22,900 nucleotides of DNA from an uncultured Clostridium sp. (lineage in GTDB: Bacteria > Bacillota > Clostridia > Clostridiales > Clostridiaceae), in contig CAKVLD010000048.1 of NCBI GenBank assembly GCA_934755305.1, positions 1-22,900 of the forward strand. The letters are read 5' to 3'. Positions 1 through 8,228 of the stretch are shown in pieces. A model generated the notes under the pieces. It searched no databases. It was not told where the DNA came from and saw only the letters and a list, made by a program, of their open reading frames with translations. Both the position numbers and the translations under genes were made by a program. Positions within the stretch are counted from its first letter, which is position 1, and every line of letters begins with the position of its first letter.

Positions 1-1
1 G

Positions 2-562
2 TCTGTTAAAGGTGGAGATTTAGCAGATCTTTCTGATACGCAACTAGAATGGCTTGATAACAAACTTTGGCATATAGCTCAAAAAAAATCTCCAGAACCA
101 GTATTCATTTTCTGTCATGGTGCTTTAGCTAACACAGTTGCAGGTTCATATTCATATCAATATACTATAGAAAATGGTATAAAAAAGATATGGAATGGTG
201 TACTTCAAGACTCTAAACTTAGATTTATACTAAATAAATATCCTAACGTATTCTATTTCTCTGGACATTCTCATTGGAATTTATCTTCTGCAAATACTAT
301 GTATCAAGATAAAGCTACTTATGGTGGAGGAATAGGTGCAACATTATTTAATGGTGGTTCTGTAACTAATCTATGGTCTGATAATGGTGGAATTGCAGGT
401 GGAAGCCAAGGTCTTCATGTAAAAGTATATGAAGATAAAGTTGTAGTAAAAGGTAGAGATTATGCAAATAAAAAATGGATTTCAGATGCTGTATTTACAA
501 TTAATTTAAAAGATAAATACGATAGTCTTAATAAAATATATTACCAAAGCCCCAAGGAATAA
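2..562 (+). CDS. Calcineurin-like metallophosphoesterase, C-terminal part (5' end outside the window)
   Basis: The reading frame is open from base 2 and ends at TAA 560-562, giving 186 visible residues; the start lies upstream of the window. Two metal-binding motifs of calcineurin-like phosphoesterases can be seen: a CHG motif (residues 38-40 of the fragment, after a hydrophobic strand) and the diagnostic GHSH at residues 88-91, preceded by the strand VFYFS. Such enzymes hydrolyse phosphomono- or diesters at a two-metal centre. The N-terminal D-x-H and GDxxD motifs must be off the window, so substrate and location (cytoplasmic or secreted) cannot be judged. The tail after GHSH is glycine-rich and beta-rich, as in the C-terminal part of this fold. 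The stop codon lies inside the stem of its own terminator. The family assignment is firm; the specific function is unknown. Confidence 0.8.
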   Translation, partial: SVKGGDLADLSDTQLEWLDNKLWHIAQKKSPEPVFIFCHGALANTVAGSYSYQYTIENGIKKIWNGVLQDSKLRFILNKYPNVFYFSGHSHWNLSSANTMYQDKATYGGGIGATLFNGGSVTNLWSDNGGIAGGSQGLHVKVYEDKVVVKGRDYANKKWISDAVFTINLKDKYDSLNKIYYQSPKE

Positions 563-583
563 CTTTCCTTAGGGCTTTTTATT
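546..583 (+). terminator. Rho-independent terminator of the metallophosphoesterase gene
   Basis: The arms 546-559 and 565-578 pair (AAAGCCC and AAGGAA against TTCCTT and GGGCTTT, with one C/A mismatch), with a 5-base loop and a following T-run. The stop codon TAA 560-562 lies in the loop region. Read on the minus strand the same hairpin follows the ClpP-like gene, but its T-run there is poor. Confidence 0.85.
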
Positions 584-613
584 TCCAAATTATACAATTA
601 TCTTTTTTATAAA

Positions 614-1222
614 TTATAAGATTAATTCATCATAACTAGTAATAATCTTATTAACTATTCCGTACTCTACAGCTTCTTTTGAATCTAACCAATAATTACG
701 TTCAATATTTTCTTCTACTTCTTTTAAATCTTTTCCTGTAGCTTCACTTATTAATTTTGCAATTCTTAATTTAACCTTTAATATTTCCTTAGCTTCTATT
801 GCTAAATCAGTAGTTTGACCACGTGCTCCTCCTGATGGTTGATGAATCATATATCTTGTATTAGGTAAAGAATATCTATTTTCTTTATCTGCTGCTAGAT
901 AAATAGTAATACCAGCACTTGCAACCCATCCTGTACCTATCATTATAACTTTTGGTCTTACAAACTTAATCATATCATGAATTGTATCACCAGCTTCTAC
1001 ATGACCACCTTGGCTATTTATAAAAATCTTTATTGGATCATTACTAATTTCTTGTAAAATTAATAGTTGAGTACTTACTTTAGCTGCAAGTTCTTGATTT
1101 ATTTCTCCTGAAATTATTATAGTTCTTGATTTAATTAATTTTTCTGAAAGAATATCTGATTTATTAGAATCTTTTTTTTCACATTCTTCACCATTTATAA
1201 ATGTATTATTTATACTTTCCAT
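614..1222 (-). CDS. ClpP-like serine protease paralogue with Asn in place of the catalytic Asp
   Basis: This 202-residue protein has the ClpP fold signatures along its length: the GGHVEAGDTIHDMI segment (residues 72-85), the nucleophile region GTGWVASAGITIYLAA with Ser102, the IHQPSGG motif with His127, and the C-terminal ERNYWLDSKEAVEYGIV segment. In standard ClpP the residue after ER in that last segment is the catalytic Asp; here it is Asn176. The same change is known in Listeria ClpP1. ClpP proteins form tetradecameric chambers that degrade substrates fed by Clp ATPases; no ClpX or ClpC gene is nearby. The start is supported by GGAGG just upstream (about 1228-1234), and a TTGACA promoter lies at 1281-1309. 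It is probably an accessory paralogue that works with or modulates a housekeeping ClpP elsewhere. TepA-like or phage-type ClpP are alternatives. Confidence 0.85.
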   Translation of the reverse strand: MESINNTFINGEECEKKDSNKSDILSEKLIKSRTIIISGEINQELAAKVSTQLLILQEISNDPIKIFINSQGGHVEAGDTIHDMIKFVRPKVIMIGTGWVASAGITIYLAADKENRYSLPNTRYMIHQPSGGARGQTTDLAIEAKEILKVKLRIAKLISEATGKDLKEVEENIERNYWLDSKEAVEYGIVNKIITSYDELIL

Positions 1223-1280
1223 AGCTCTGCCTCCAAACCTCTATATTATTATTTATTGTATTCTTTTCCATATTACTATT

Positions 1281-1309
1281 AATATATCTCTACCTTATAT
1301 ATATGTCAA
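1281..1309 (-). promoter_or_regulatory. Sigma-A type promoter of the clpP-like gene
   Basis: On the minus strand a perfect -35 TTGACA (1309-1304) and a -10 TATATT (1286-1281) are separated by 17 bases. The leader to the ATG at 1222 would be about 50 nucleotides. Confidence 0.7.
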
Positions 1310-1342
1310 CTTATGTTAATTCTAAAAAAAGTCAAGCCTCTT

Positions 1343-1486
1343 TTAATAATTGCCTAATATACTTTCTTTATATTCAATTTCACTTTCTAAAGTTTTCTGT
1401 TTCTTAAATTTAGTATATAAACCTATGCCTAAAAATATATTTGCAATAACACTTATTGCTCCAAGCACACATATTATTTTCTTCAT
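1343..1486 (-). CDS. 47-residue membrane peptide, short paralogue of the upstream 185-aa protein
   Basis: A small frame of 47 codons follows the larger gene by 13 bases, with AGGTG 8 bases before its ATG. It has one predicted membrane helix (residues 4-24) followed by a short charged tail, KFKKQKTLESEIEYKES. The core SVIANIF and the following G-I-x-x-Y-x-K-x-KKQ-x-(T/S)LE-x-x-I pattern match the first 40 residues of the upstream protein. The match at the protein level, in register across the helix and basic tail, argues that this is a real duplicated or truncated relative rather than chance. It probably shares a transcript with the larger gene. Function is unknown; it could be a small membrane protein that pairs with the larger one, or a remnant of a tandem duplicate. 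No terminator is evident downstream. Confidence 0.6.
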   Translation of the reverse strand: MKKIICVLGAISVIANIFLGIGLYTKFKKQKTLESEIEYKESILGNY

Positions 1487-1499
1487 AAATCACCTTTAT

Positions 1500-2057
1500 T
1501 TAATAACTAGCACTGCTAATATAATATTTATCTCCACATTTAATTATTTCAAGATCAATAAATTTATTTAAAACCCAATTATCTTCTGCAATATCTCCAA
1601 AAGCAGCATACCATTTATAATTTCCTAACCCTTGTACATCATACCCTATATGAACCATGAATTTATTCCCAGATGTTTCTACAACTGAAGCATCTGTAAT
1701 TCTATAATTAGAACACTTTAAAGTTACAGCTCTATCCTCTTTATCACCTTTTCTTATCTCTAAAGCTGCATTACTCATATATTCATCAAATAATTTTTTT
1801 CCTATTCTTATTTTTTCTTCTTCACTCAAATTTTCAACTGAATAAGCTTCCTCTACTAATTTTTCTTTTCCTTTACTTGATAATTCACTTATATCAAGAG
1901 TTTCCCCGTCTTTTCTTTTTCTTGCAAATTGTTTTCTCTCTAAATCAATTTGTTTTTCTAAACTTTCTTGTTTTTTTGATTTATTATATATAGCTATTCC
2001 TGAAAATATATTTGCAATAACACTTACAGTTAAAGCTATGTATAATATTTTTTTCAC
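1500..2057 (-). CDS. Membrane-anchored protein of unknown function
   Basis: I do not recognise the family. The protein has an N-terminal membrane helix (about residues 4-23, KKILYIALTVSVIANIF region), a basic and acidic stretch likely to be helical or coiled (KSKKQESLEKQIDLERKQFARKR area), and a soluble C-terminal domain of about 110 residues rich in beta-strand residues (GNKFMVHIGYDVQGLGNYKWYAAFGD). One GTG lies at 2066, but it sits inside the AGGGG(TG) ribosome binding sequence. The GTG at 2057 is 8 bases behind AGGGG and gives the start MKKILYI, which also aligns with the 47-aa paralogue downstream, so I prefer it (185 aa). The single N-terminal helix could be an uncleaved anchor, placing the domain outside the membrane. 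The gene downstream is a short copy of its N-terminus and the two form a likely operon. Confidence 0.7.
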   Translation of the reverse strand: MKKILYIALTVSVIANIFSGIAIYNKSKKQESLEKQIDLERKQFARKRKDGETLDISELSSKGKEKLVEEAYSVENLSEEEKIRIGKKLFDEYMSNAALEIRKGDKEDRAVTLKCSNYRITDASVVETSGNKFMVHIGYDVQGLGNYKWYAAFGDIAEDNWVLNKFIDLEIIKCGDKYYISSASY

Positions 2058-2188
2058 ATTTATCACCCCTTATAAATAGAATAACATGACTTTTTATTCA
2101 ATAAAATTACATTTAAATTAATTTTTTCCACATTATATCAATTTCTTTAATTTTTATATAAAGCATTGTAGTTATCAGAATTTCTTGC

Positions 2189-2230
2189 TCTAAAAAATAA
2201 GGAGTTTTCCTTAAGAATACTCCTTATTTT
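2189..2230 (-). terminator. Terminator of the pullulanase gene
   Basis: A 12-bp perfect stem (2194-2205 with 2219-2230, core AAGGAGT/ACTCCTT) has a 13-base loop. Read on the minus strand it is followed by a run of T and lies about 35 bases past the pullulanase stop. Confidence 0.85.
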
Positions 2231-2265
2231 ATCTAAACATTATTCATTTTTAAATATAAGCTATC

Positions 2266-5200
2266 TTATTTAACTTTTTTCTTTTTGTTATAAGCTATAG
2301 ATAATCCTAAAGCTGACATTGCTAAAATTACAAAAACATAACCTAAGCTTCCATCAGCAGTTTTTGCTGCATTAATGCTATTATTTAAATCTTCTCCATT
2401 AACTGTAGAAACATTATCTACTATTGTATCATTATTATCTATTTTACTTTGATTATTTCCTTGATCTTTATTATCTACTGCAGCCCCACCATTAGCTTTA
2501 TCATAACTTTCTGAATCTACTAATACATAAGAAGATTTAGCTGGAACTACTACTTTATTTCCTTCTACAGTACCAAGTTTACTTTCACCTGCTACTTTTT
2601 CATTTACAACTACTGTCCAATTTTCTCCTGGTAAAGTTATTTCAACTGGAGTTGTATTTGAATTAAATGCTACAGCTATTTTATTCCAAGAATCATTAGC
2701 TACTGATCCATCTAAAGTATAAGCAACTACATTTTCTTCTGCAAAATCTTTTCCTTTTTCTAAGAAAGTAAGAGCTTTTTGAATTTCATCAGTTGTATTC
2801 ATTCTGAAAGCTTTATGATTCTTTCTTAAAGAAATTAATCCTTTATAATAATTAAATAAATCACTATATTCCTCTTTTCTACTCCAATCAATTGAATTTA
2901 CACTATCAGGTGACTTGTAACTATTTTCATCAAGAGTACCATCTTCTTTCACCTTAGTTCTAGCAATTTCTTCTCCTGCTTGGAAGAATGGTATACCTTG
3001 TGATGTTAATACTATTCCAGCTGACATCTTATTCATAGCTACTAATTCTTCCTTAGTTGCATCTTTACAAGTAACTTGTAACTTATCCCATAAAGTATAA
3101 TTATCATGTGCAGAAGTATAAGTAATTGTTTGATATGGCTCATTTGCCCAAGGAGTTTTGCCATAACCTGAGAAAGAATCAGATCCACCTTTATATTCTA
3201 CTTGATTATGTTTAGTTGAAGCTACTATACCAAACTTAATAAGATCTTCTAAACCAGCTTTACCATTAATAAAACCTGGAGTTTCTCCTTCGAATACATG
3301 CCCCTTAATTCCATCTCTTATATCATCACTAAAAGCTCCAACTTGTAACTCTCCAAACTTTGGAATATTAACCTTTAATACTTTTTGATCGTCTGGTAAT
3401 GGAGAATCTCCTCCATTCCAACCTTCACCATAAACTAAAATACTCTTATCAATTTTATTTAATTCATTTCTAACAATTTTAATAGTATCAATATCATGTA
3501 TTGCCATAAGATCAAATCTAAATCCATCTATATGATATTCATTTGCCCAGTAAAGTACAGAATCAACTATTAACTTTCTAACCATTGAACGTTCTGAAGC
3601 TGTTTCATTACCACAAGCTGAAGCATTTGAAAAATCCCCTGTTTCAGTTTGTCTATAATAATAATCAGGTACTGCTAAATTTAAATTAGAATTAAAACTT
3701 GCTGATGTATGGTTATAAACAACATCCATAACTACCCTAATTCCTGCTTTATGAAGTTCTTTTACCATTTCTTTAAATTCAGAAATTCTAACTTCTGCTT
3801 TGTAAGGATTTAAAGAATATGAACCTTCTGGTACATTATAGTTTTGTGGGTCATATCCCCAATTAAATTGAGGTATATCTAGTCTACTTTCATCTATTGA
3901 TGCTGTATCAAAAGATGGAACTAATTGAACATGAGTTATACCTAATTCTTTTAAATGATCTATACCAGTTTTTATATCACCTTTCCCAAACAAGCTTGTA
4001 CCAGATTGCCATACACCTTTATATTTTCCTTTAACTTCTAAAGATGCACCTGAAGTATCACTTTGAGTTAAATCTCTAATATGCATTTCATAAATTACAG
4101 AATCTGTTGCATCTATAAGTTCTGGTTTCTTTTCTATATCCCATCCTGAAGGATTAGTAGAATCTAAATCAATAACCATACCTCTATTACCATTAACACC
4201 TACAGCTTTTGCATAAGGATCTGTAACTTCATTTTCTTTTCCATAATTTGTAACCAAATAATTGTAGTAAACTCCATTTAAATCTCCAGGTACTTCAAGA
4301 GTCCATACTCCCTTTTCACCTTTAACCATATTTTTAACTTCTTTTGCATCACAATCATTTCCTGCATCATATAAAGCTAATTTAACTTCTGAAGCAATAG
4401 GTGCCCATAATACAAAAGTAGTTTTATCTTTTGAATAAAGTGCTCCAAGCTTTCCATTATAAGTATAAAGATTTGCAAATTCTTCTGAATTTAATATCTT
4501 ACCTAATGTAACTTCTTTAGGCTTGTACCCTTCTACTTCTAGAGTATATGATTTGCTTAAATCAAGATTTGATTTAGTTACTATCTTTACTTCATTATCT
4601 GATTTCGGAATTATTTCTAACCCTTCCATAATACTTCCGTTTTCTTTTAAAACAACTTTATCTTTTAAATTATCAAATAGTTTTATATTAGCTGAAAAGC
4701 TAATTTCATTAATTGAATCTATTTGCGCTCTCTTTATATTTGGACTTTTTATTGCATCTTCTTCTTTATAAACTATTTCTGATGTCCCTTGAACTAAATA
4801 AGCATTAATTACACCATTTTTATCTGCATAAGCTAAATTAATAAATCTATCATCTTGTCCATCTTTTTCAGACCAATCAGGTTTTCTAATAATAATACCA
4901 ATTCCTCTGTTATCTACAGATTTATCAGCTGTTGATCTTACATTTTCCATTTCTATTTTTGCAACTTTACCAAATGAATCTTCCTCAGTAAAATTGTAAC
5001 CGTTACCAGGAATAATAGGATTATTCATTATTGATGAATCTATCCAAGACCATACATCAAAAGAATCATAATCATTATTAAATCTATAATAATGAAGATT
5101 TAAAGTTACCTTATCAAATTCTTTATTTAACTTTTGTTCTTTTGCAGTTCTTTTTGAAGAATCTTCTTCATCATTAATAATTATTTCCTTATCTCCTTCT

Positions 5201-5556
5201 GATAAGTCTACAGTTTGATCTACACCAAAGTAATTTTCTGCCCAATCATTAGAACCAACAGTTTTTCTAAGAATATATCCAATGGAACCTGCTTCTTTAG
5301 TAGTTTTAATTACTGCATATTTTCCATCTTCATCTTCTCCAAGAAAATCCACTCTCTTACCATCTTTACCACTTTCCCAAACCCAAAAATTCCAACCATC
5401 ATAATTTTTATCTTCCCTATTGTATCTAATTTTTACATACACATCTTCAGAAGAATTATTAGTTTCCTCTGCTTTTGAGGCAATTGGTACTTGTATTAAT
5501 GTCACAAATAGTACTAAACTAAGTACTGTTGCTAGAATTCTTTTTAATTTTTCCAT
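2266..5556 (-). CDS. pulA: Secreted type I pullulanase (GH13) with N-terminal carbohydrate-binding modules
   Basis: The 1096-residue enzyme hydrolyses alpha-1,6 branch points of pullulan and starch. Signal peptide 1-29 (basic start, hydrophobic core, cut near SKA-E). Two CBM41-like modules follow (about 38-130 and 148-262; motifs WNFWVW and FDVWSW), then a linker beta-domain, a CBM48-like domain (about 368-465, TTFVLWAP) and the GH13 barrel. The type I pullulanase signature is FNWGYDP (564-570; Y is usual at the first position). GH13 regions: DVVYNH (611-616), DGFRFD with nucleophile Asp682, YGEGW with acid Glu711, and SAHD with Asp818. The tail (1064-1096) has AAKTAD, a hydrophobic helix and KKKKVK, like a degenerate sorting signal, so the enzyme may be surface-held. 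GGGGAG lies 10 bases before the ATG. It is monocistronic, with its own promoter and terminator. It complements the starch-binding proteins at 13.3-16.4 kb. Confidence 0.95.
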   Translation of the reverse strand: MEKLKRILATVLSLVLFVTLIQVPIASKAEETNNSSEDVYVKIRYNREDKNYDGWNFWVWESGKDGKRVDFLGEDEDGKYAVIKTTKEAGSIGYILRKTVGSNDWAENYFGVDQTVDLSEGDKEIIINDEEDSSKRTAKEQKLNKEFDKVTLNLHYYRFNNDYDSFDVWSWIDSSIMNNPIIPGNGYNFTEEDSFGKVAKIEMENVRSTADKSVDNRGIGIIIRKPDWSEKDGQDDRFINLAYADKNGVINAYLVQGTSEIVYKEEDAIKSPNIKRAQIDSINEISFSANIKLFDNLKDKVVLKENGSIMEGLEIIPKSDNEVKIVTKSNLDLSKSYTLEVEGYKPKEVTLGKILNSEEFANLYTYNGKLGALYSKDKTTFVLWAPIASEVKLALYDAGNDCDAKEVKNMVKGEKGVWTLEVPGDLNGVYYNYLVTNYGKENEVTDPYAKAVGVNGNRGMVIDLDSTNPSGWDIEKKPELIDATDSVIYEMHIRDLTQSDTSGASLEVKGKYKGVWQSGTSLFGKGDIKTGIDHLKELGITHVQLVPSFDTASIDESRLDIPQFNWGYDPQNYNVPEGSYSLNPYKAEVRISEFKEMVKELHKAGIRVVMDVVYNHTSASFNSNLNLAVPDYYYRQTETGDFSNASACGNETASERSMVRKLIVDSVLYWANEYHIDGFRFDLMAIHDIDTIKIVRNELNKIDKSILVYGEGWNGGDSPLPDDQKVLKVNIPKFGELQVGAFSDDIRDGIKGHVFEGETPGFINGKAGLEDLIKFGIVASTKHNQVEYKGGSDSFSGYGKTPWANEPYQTITYTSAHDNYTLWDKLQVTCKDATKEELVAMNKMSAGIVLTSQGIPFFQAGEEIARTKVKEDGTLDENSYKSPDSVNSIDWSRKEEYSDLFNYYKGLISLRKNHKAFRMNTTDEIQKALTFLEKGKDFAEENVVAYTLDGSVANDSWNKIAVAFNSNTTPVEITLPGENWTVVVNEKVAGESKLGTVEGNKVVVPAKSSYVLVDSESYDKANGGAAVDNKDQGNNQSKIDNNDTIVDNVSTVNGEDLNNSINAAKTADGSLGYVFVILAMSALGLSIAYNKKKKVK

Positions 5557-5601
5557 TCACATATCACTCCCCATTTTTTGTTTGTATTACCATTTAATAA
5601 A

Positions 5602-5630
5602 ATTATAACCATTTTATCGATTTATGTAAA
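5602..5630 (-). promoter_or_regulatory. Promoter of the pullulanase gene
   Basis: On the minus strand TTTACA (5630-5625) and TATAAT (5607-5602) are spaced by 17 bases, leaving a leader of about 40 nucleotides. I saw no clear catabolite-repression (cre) operator near it. Confidence 0.7.
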
Positions 5631-5779
5631 CCTATACTAGAGCTTATTTTTAAAAAAATAAGCATTATTTTTTACAGCAGCTTCTTCTTTGCCTACATTT
5701 TTTGTATATAATGTAGATTAATTCTTATATCTAAGTTAAAATTATATTAAATTAAAAATATTTATATAAGGAGATTTTC

Positions 5780-6661
5780 ATGACTAAAGAAATAAATGCA
5801 AAAAGCCTTCTTTCTCGTAATAAAAAACCTAGTAGTTGGTTTGGTTGTAGTTATCTATTTAATATTTATAGAGGATGTGAACATCATTGTATATATTGTG
5901 ATTCTCGAAGTTTGTGCTATAGAATAGATAATTTTGATGAACTTATTGTTAAAGGAAATGCTGTCGAACTTTTAGAAAAAGAATTAAAAAATAAAAGAAA
6001 AAAAGGTACTATTGGTACTGGTTCAATGAGTGATCCTTATACAAAATCAGAAAAAAACTTTTTATTAACTAGAAAATGTTTAGAGGTTATTTCTAAATTA
6101 AATTATCCTGTACATATAACCACTAAAAGTAATTTGATATTAAGAGATATAGATATACTTAAAGAAATAAATAAAATTTATGCTTCTGTAGCTATGACAA
6201 TTACTACTTCTGATGATAATTTAGCAAAAACCCTAGAACCCCTTGCACCTTCATCTACTGATAGATTTAAATGTCTTGGAATTCTTTCTAGTATGGGCAT
6301 ATGTACAAGTATAACTCTTATGCCAATTCTTCCTTATTTAAATGATAATAAAGAAAATATTTTAAACATTGTAAATAAAGCAAACTATTATGGTGTAAAA
6401 CATATTGTTCCATGGATGGGTATGTCGCTTCGTGATAGGCAAAGGGATTACTATTATAAATGTTTAGATAAAAATTTTCCTGGAGTAAAAAATAAATATA
6501 TTAAAAGATATGGTGACAAATATATATGCAACAGTCCAAATATTATTAAATTAAATTATATCTTATCAGATGCTTGTACTAAATACAATATTTCTTTAAA
6601 AATGCCATACTATGAAGAAAAGGTAAGCTCTATCCAATTAAATATGTTTAATGATTTATAG
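5780..6661 (+). CDS. SPL-like radical SAM protein (SplB/Rv2578c-type)
   Basis: The 293-residue protein carries the radical SAM cluster motif CEHHCIYC (Cys33, Cys37, Cys40) shortly after the SYLFNIYRG segment typical of the spore photoproduct lyase-like group. These cysteines bind a 4Fe-4S cluster that cleaves S-adenosylmethionine. The further motifs GTGSMSDPYTKSEK (about 75-90) and HITTKSN (about 111-117) fit the SAM-binding half-barrel of this group. True spore photoproduct lyase repairs UV-damaged DNA in germinating spores, but this group also contains uncharacterised members, so the substrate is uncertain. The C-terminal ending, QLNMFNDL, resembles a short peptide-motif tail. AAGGAG lies 7 bases before the ATG, and a weak TATAAT at 5707-5712 could be its -10. 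It stands alone between the pullulanase promoter and a strong terminator. Confidence 0.8.
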   Translation: MTKEINAKSLLSRNKKPSSWFGCSYLFNIYRGCEHHCIYCDSRSLCYRIDNFDELIVKGNAVELLEKELKNKRKKGTIGTGSMSDPYTKSEKNFLLTRKCLEVISKLNYPVHITTKSNLILRDIDILKEINKIYASVAMTITTSDDNLAKTLEPLAPSSTDRFKCLGILSSMGICTSITLMPILPYLNDNKENILNIVNKANYYGVKHIVPWMGMSLRDRQRDYYYKCLDKNFPGVKNKYIKRYGDKYICNSPNIIKLNYILSDACTKYNISLKMPYYEEKVSSIQLNMFNDL

Positions 6662-6678
6662 TACAAATTCACTATTTT

Positions 6679-6720
6679 AAAAAGCATGTACTTTTGTGTT
6701 TATGTACATGCTTTTTAAAA
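6679..6720 (+). terminator. Terminator of the radical SAM gene
   Basis: A 13-bp perfect stem, AAAAAGCATGTAC (6679-6691) with GTACATGCTTTTT (6704-6716), is extended by four A/T pairs, with a 12-base loop. It is near-symmetrical and could act in both directions. Confidence 0.85.
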
Positions 6721-6847
6721 CAATAGTTTCTCTAATTATCTATAAGATTATTTCATTGTAACTTTTTTGTTACCATTTAAAAATTTAGTTGCTTTCCATT
6801 TATATTTTTCTAGTTTACATTGATGAATATTGATATAAGTTCTAGAA

Positions 6848-7771
6848 TTATAAATATTGTCTTAGTTGATCTAAAGTATCAATATCCAGAATATTTTCTA
6901 TAATTAAATTCAATTTGTCACCATTAAGATTCTGTATTTTATCATTGAATTCCTTACTTACATTACCGAATTTCTTATTAAGTAATTTCAATACTGTTTC
7001 AACATCTTTTAGCCTTGATTTTTCTATTCCTTCTTTTCTTCCTTCTTCTATCCCCTTTTCAATTCCTTTTCTTTCAGCCTCATTCAATGCACTAACTTTA
7101 TCCTTCAATATCTTAGCTCTCATCTCATAAAGTTCTCTCTGTTTTTTATCGCTACTAATCTTTATAAGTTCATCTTTTGCTTTCCTTATTTCTTCAATGC
7201 TCATCTCTAAATTCCTCACCTTTTCACTTTCAGGATCTTTTAAAAATTCAGTCCATGCAACAAGCATATCTTTTTCATCACAACTTTCATTTAATTTTGG
7301 TATTTCTATAAAATGAATCTCCTCTACATCTGTAAGTTGCTCATTGGTTTCAATCTCTTTTAATCTGTATGCATTATGAAACCTATCATTTTTTAAGTAT
7401 TTAAAATTTAGTATGTTAATGCAGATAGTTCTTTTCAACAAAGAGTAATCTTCCCCTTCATTTAGCTGTTCTTCGTAGAGCTTACTCCAATAATACAAAC
7501 CTCTCTTTATCATGTTATATTCATTTTTCATCTGTATTTCTATGTTTATAACTTCATCATTGCTGGTCTCTGCTTTAATATCAAGCCTTGAAAATTTATC
7601 TTCAATAAAAGCCTTCTCTAAATCTGTATTTTTAATTTCAACTTCTGTTATTGGATAAGGATTTTTTAATACTGAATTCAAAAAAGATATCAGTATCCTT
7701 TTGTTCTTTTCTGCTCCAAATATATTCTTAAAAATAAAATCTATTTTAGGATCAAGTAAACCTCTTATCAT
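6848..7771 (-). CDS. Rpn-family recombination-promoting nuclease / PD-(D/E)XK putative transposase
   Basis: The 307-residue protein begins with the family hallmark DPKIDFIFKNIFG (residues 7-19). It keeps PD-(D/E)XK nuclease residues in RLDIKAET (Asp64) and INIEIQMK (Glu78, Gln80), followed by the RGLYYWSKLYEEQL helix. The C-terminal half is charged, with a helical segment rich in E-G-I-E-K repeats (about 235-252). Rpn proteins (YhgA-like) are DNA endonucleases that promote RecA-independent recombination and are often annotated as transposases. GAGG is well placed 7 bases before the ATG, and TATAAT at 7814-7809 is a likely -10 with a weak -35. The gene is intact, unlike most of its neighbours upstream to 10.2 kb. 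A 13-base sequence, CCATTTATATTTT, occurs on both sides (6796-6808, 7853-7865). Its role in the cell is not known. Confidence 0.85.
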   Translation of the reverse strand: MIRGLLDPKIDFIFKNIFGAEKNKRILISFLNSVLKNPYPITEVEIKNTDLEKAFIEDKFSRLDIKAETSNDEVINIEIQMKNEYNMIKRGLYYWSKLYEEQLNEGEDYSLLKRTICINILNFKYLKNDRFHNAYRLKEIETNEQLTDVEEIHFIEIPKLNESCDEKDMLVAWTEFLKDPESEKVRNLEMSIEEIRKAKDELIKISSDKKQRELYEMRAKILKDKVSALNEAERKGIEKGIEEGRKEGIEKSRLKDVETVLKLLNKKFGNVSKEFNDKIQNLNGDKLNLIIENILDIDTLDQLRQYL

Positions 7772-7982
7772 GGCATAACCTCGCTATATATCTTAATTTA
7801 TTATTCTAATTATACCCCATATTTAAAGGTATTAAAACACTGGAGTTTGTTGCCATTTATATTTTCTAAACTTGATATATCTTGTTATTAATTGATTTTT
7901 AACCTAGAGTAGACCCCTTAATATTAAATATTTAATATTTGAGACTACATATTTAACTGCCTCTTCTGGCTTAAGTCCGTAA

Positions 7983-8228
7983 TTATCTTTGTTTGTTTAG
8001 TTGTCTATAAACATCCTCCACAAATACATGCATTACCTGTTTTTTAACATCATCATTATTAAGTAGCAAAGTAAAGAAGTCCTGATTTTGCTCTAATCCT
8101 TCTATTAATGCATCATCAAATTCAAATCCAAAATTGCTTAAAGTATTATTTTTTGCACTAGTCTTTAACTCTGGTGATTTTAAAAGATATGTTAAGAAAT
8201 TATATTTCTTATTAATATCAGAATCTTC
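7983..8228 (-). pseudogene. Gene remnant, possibly the C-terminus of a type I restriction subunit (HsdR-like)
   Basis: A frame of about 81 codons without a start codon runs from 8228 to TAA 7985-7983. It contains KKYNFLTYLLKSPELKT, FGFEFDDALIEG, QNQDFFTLLLNNDDVKK and VFVEDVYRQL. The helical pattern (N-x-D-F-F, L-L-x-N-D-D, V-Y-x-x-L) resembles the C-terminal tail of HsdR-type restriction subunits, but I hold this only loosely. A shifted frame downstream (motif YGLKPEEAVKYV, about 7950-7980) may be its former end, so a frameshift near the present stop is possible. It directly follows the HsdM-like fragment on the same strand, as if the middle of an operon had been deleted. Confidence 0.4.

Noticed and set aside
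614..1222. Reading the ClpP-like protein as a phage head protease
   Set aside because: No phage structural genes are nearby and it has its own promoter among chromosomal genes.
1304..1342. Possible CtsR operator before the clpP-like gene (GTCAA elements)
   Set aside because: The two GTCAA-like elements are about 27 bases apart and lack the tandem GGTCAAA heptads of a CtsR box.
1350..1571. 73-codon plus-strand frame with hydrophobic content
   Set aside because: It lies opposite the 47-residue gene and the end of the 185-residue gene, has no ribosome binding site, and its hydrophobic residues are the shadow of the membrane helix on the other strand.
5642..5663. Perfect palindrome GCTTATTTTT/AAAAATAAGC between the pullulanase and radical SAM promoters
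   Set aside because: The loop is only two bases, nothing ends upstream on either strand, and A/T-rich palindromes are common here. Not a convincing terminator or operator.
5780..6661. Naming the radical SAM protein as true spore photoproduct lyase
   Set aside because: It has the cluster motif and general layout but the wider SPL-like group includes other members, and no splA-type partner gene is present.
7920..7939. 20-bp perfect palindrome AATATTAAAT/ATTTAATATT
   Set aside because: Composed only of A and T in an AT-rich decayed stretch; no adjacent gene start or repeat unit gives it meaning.
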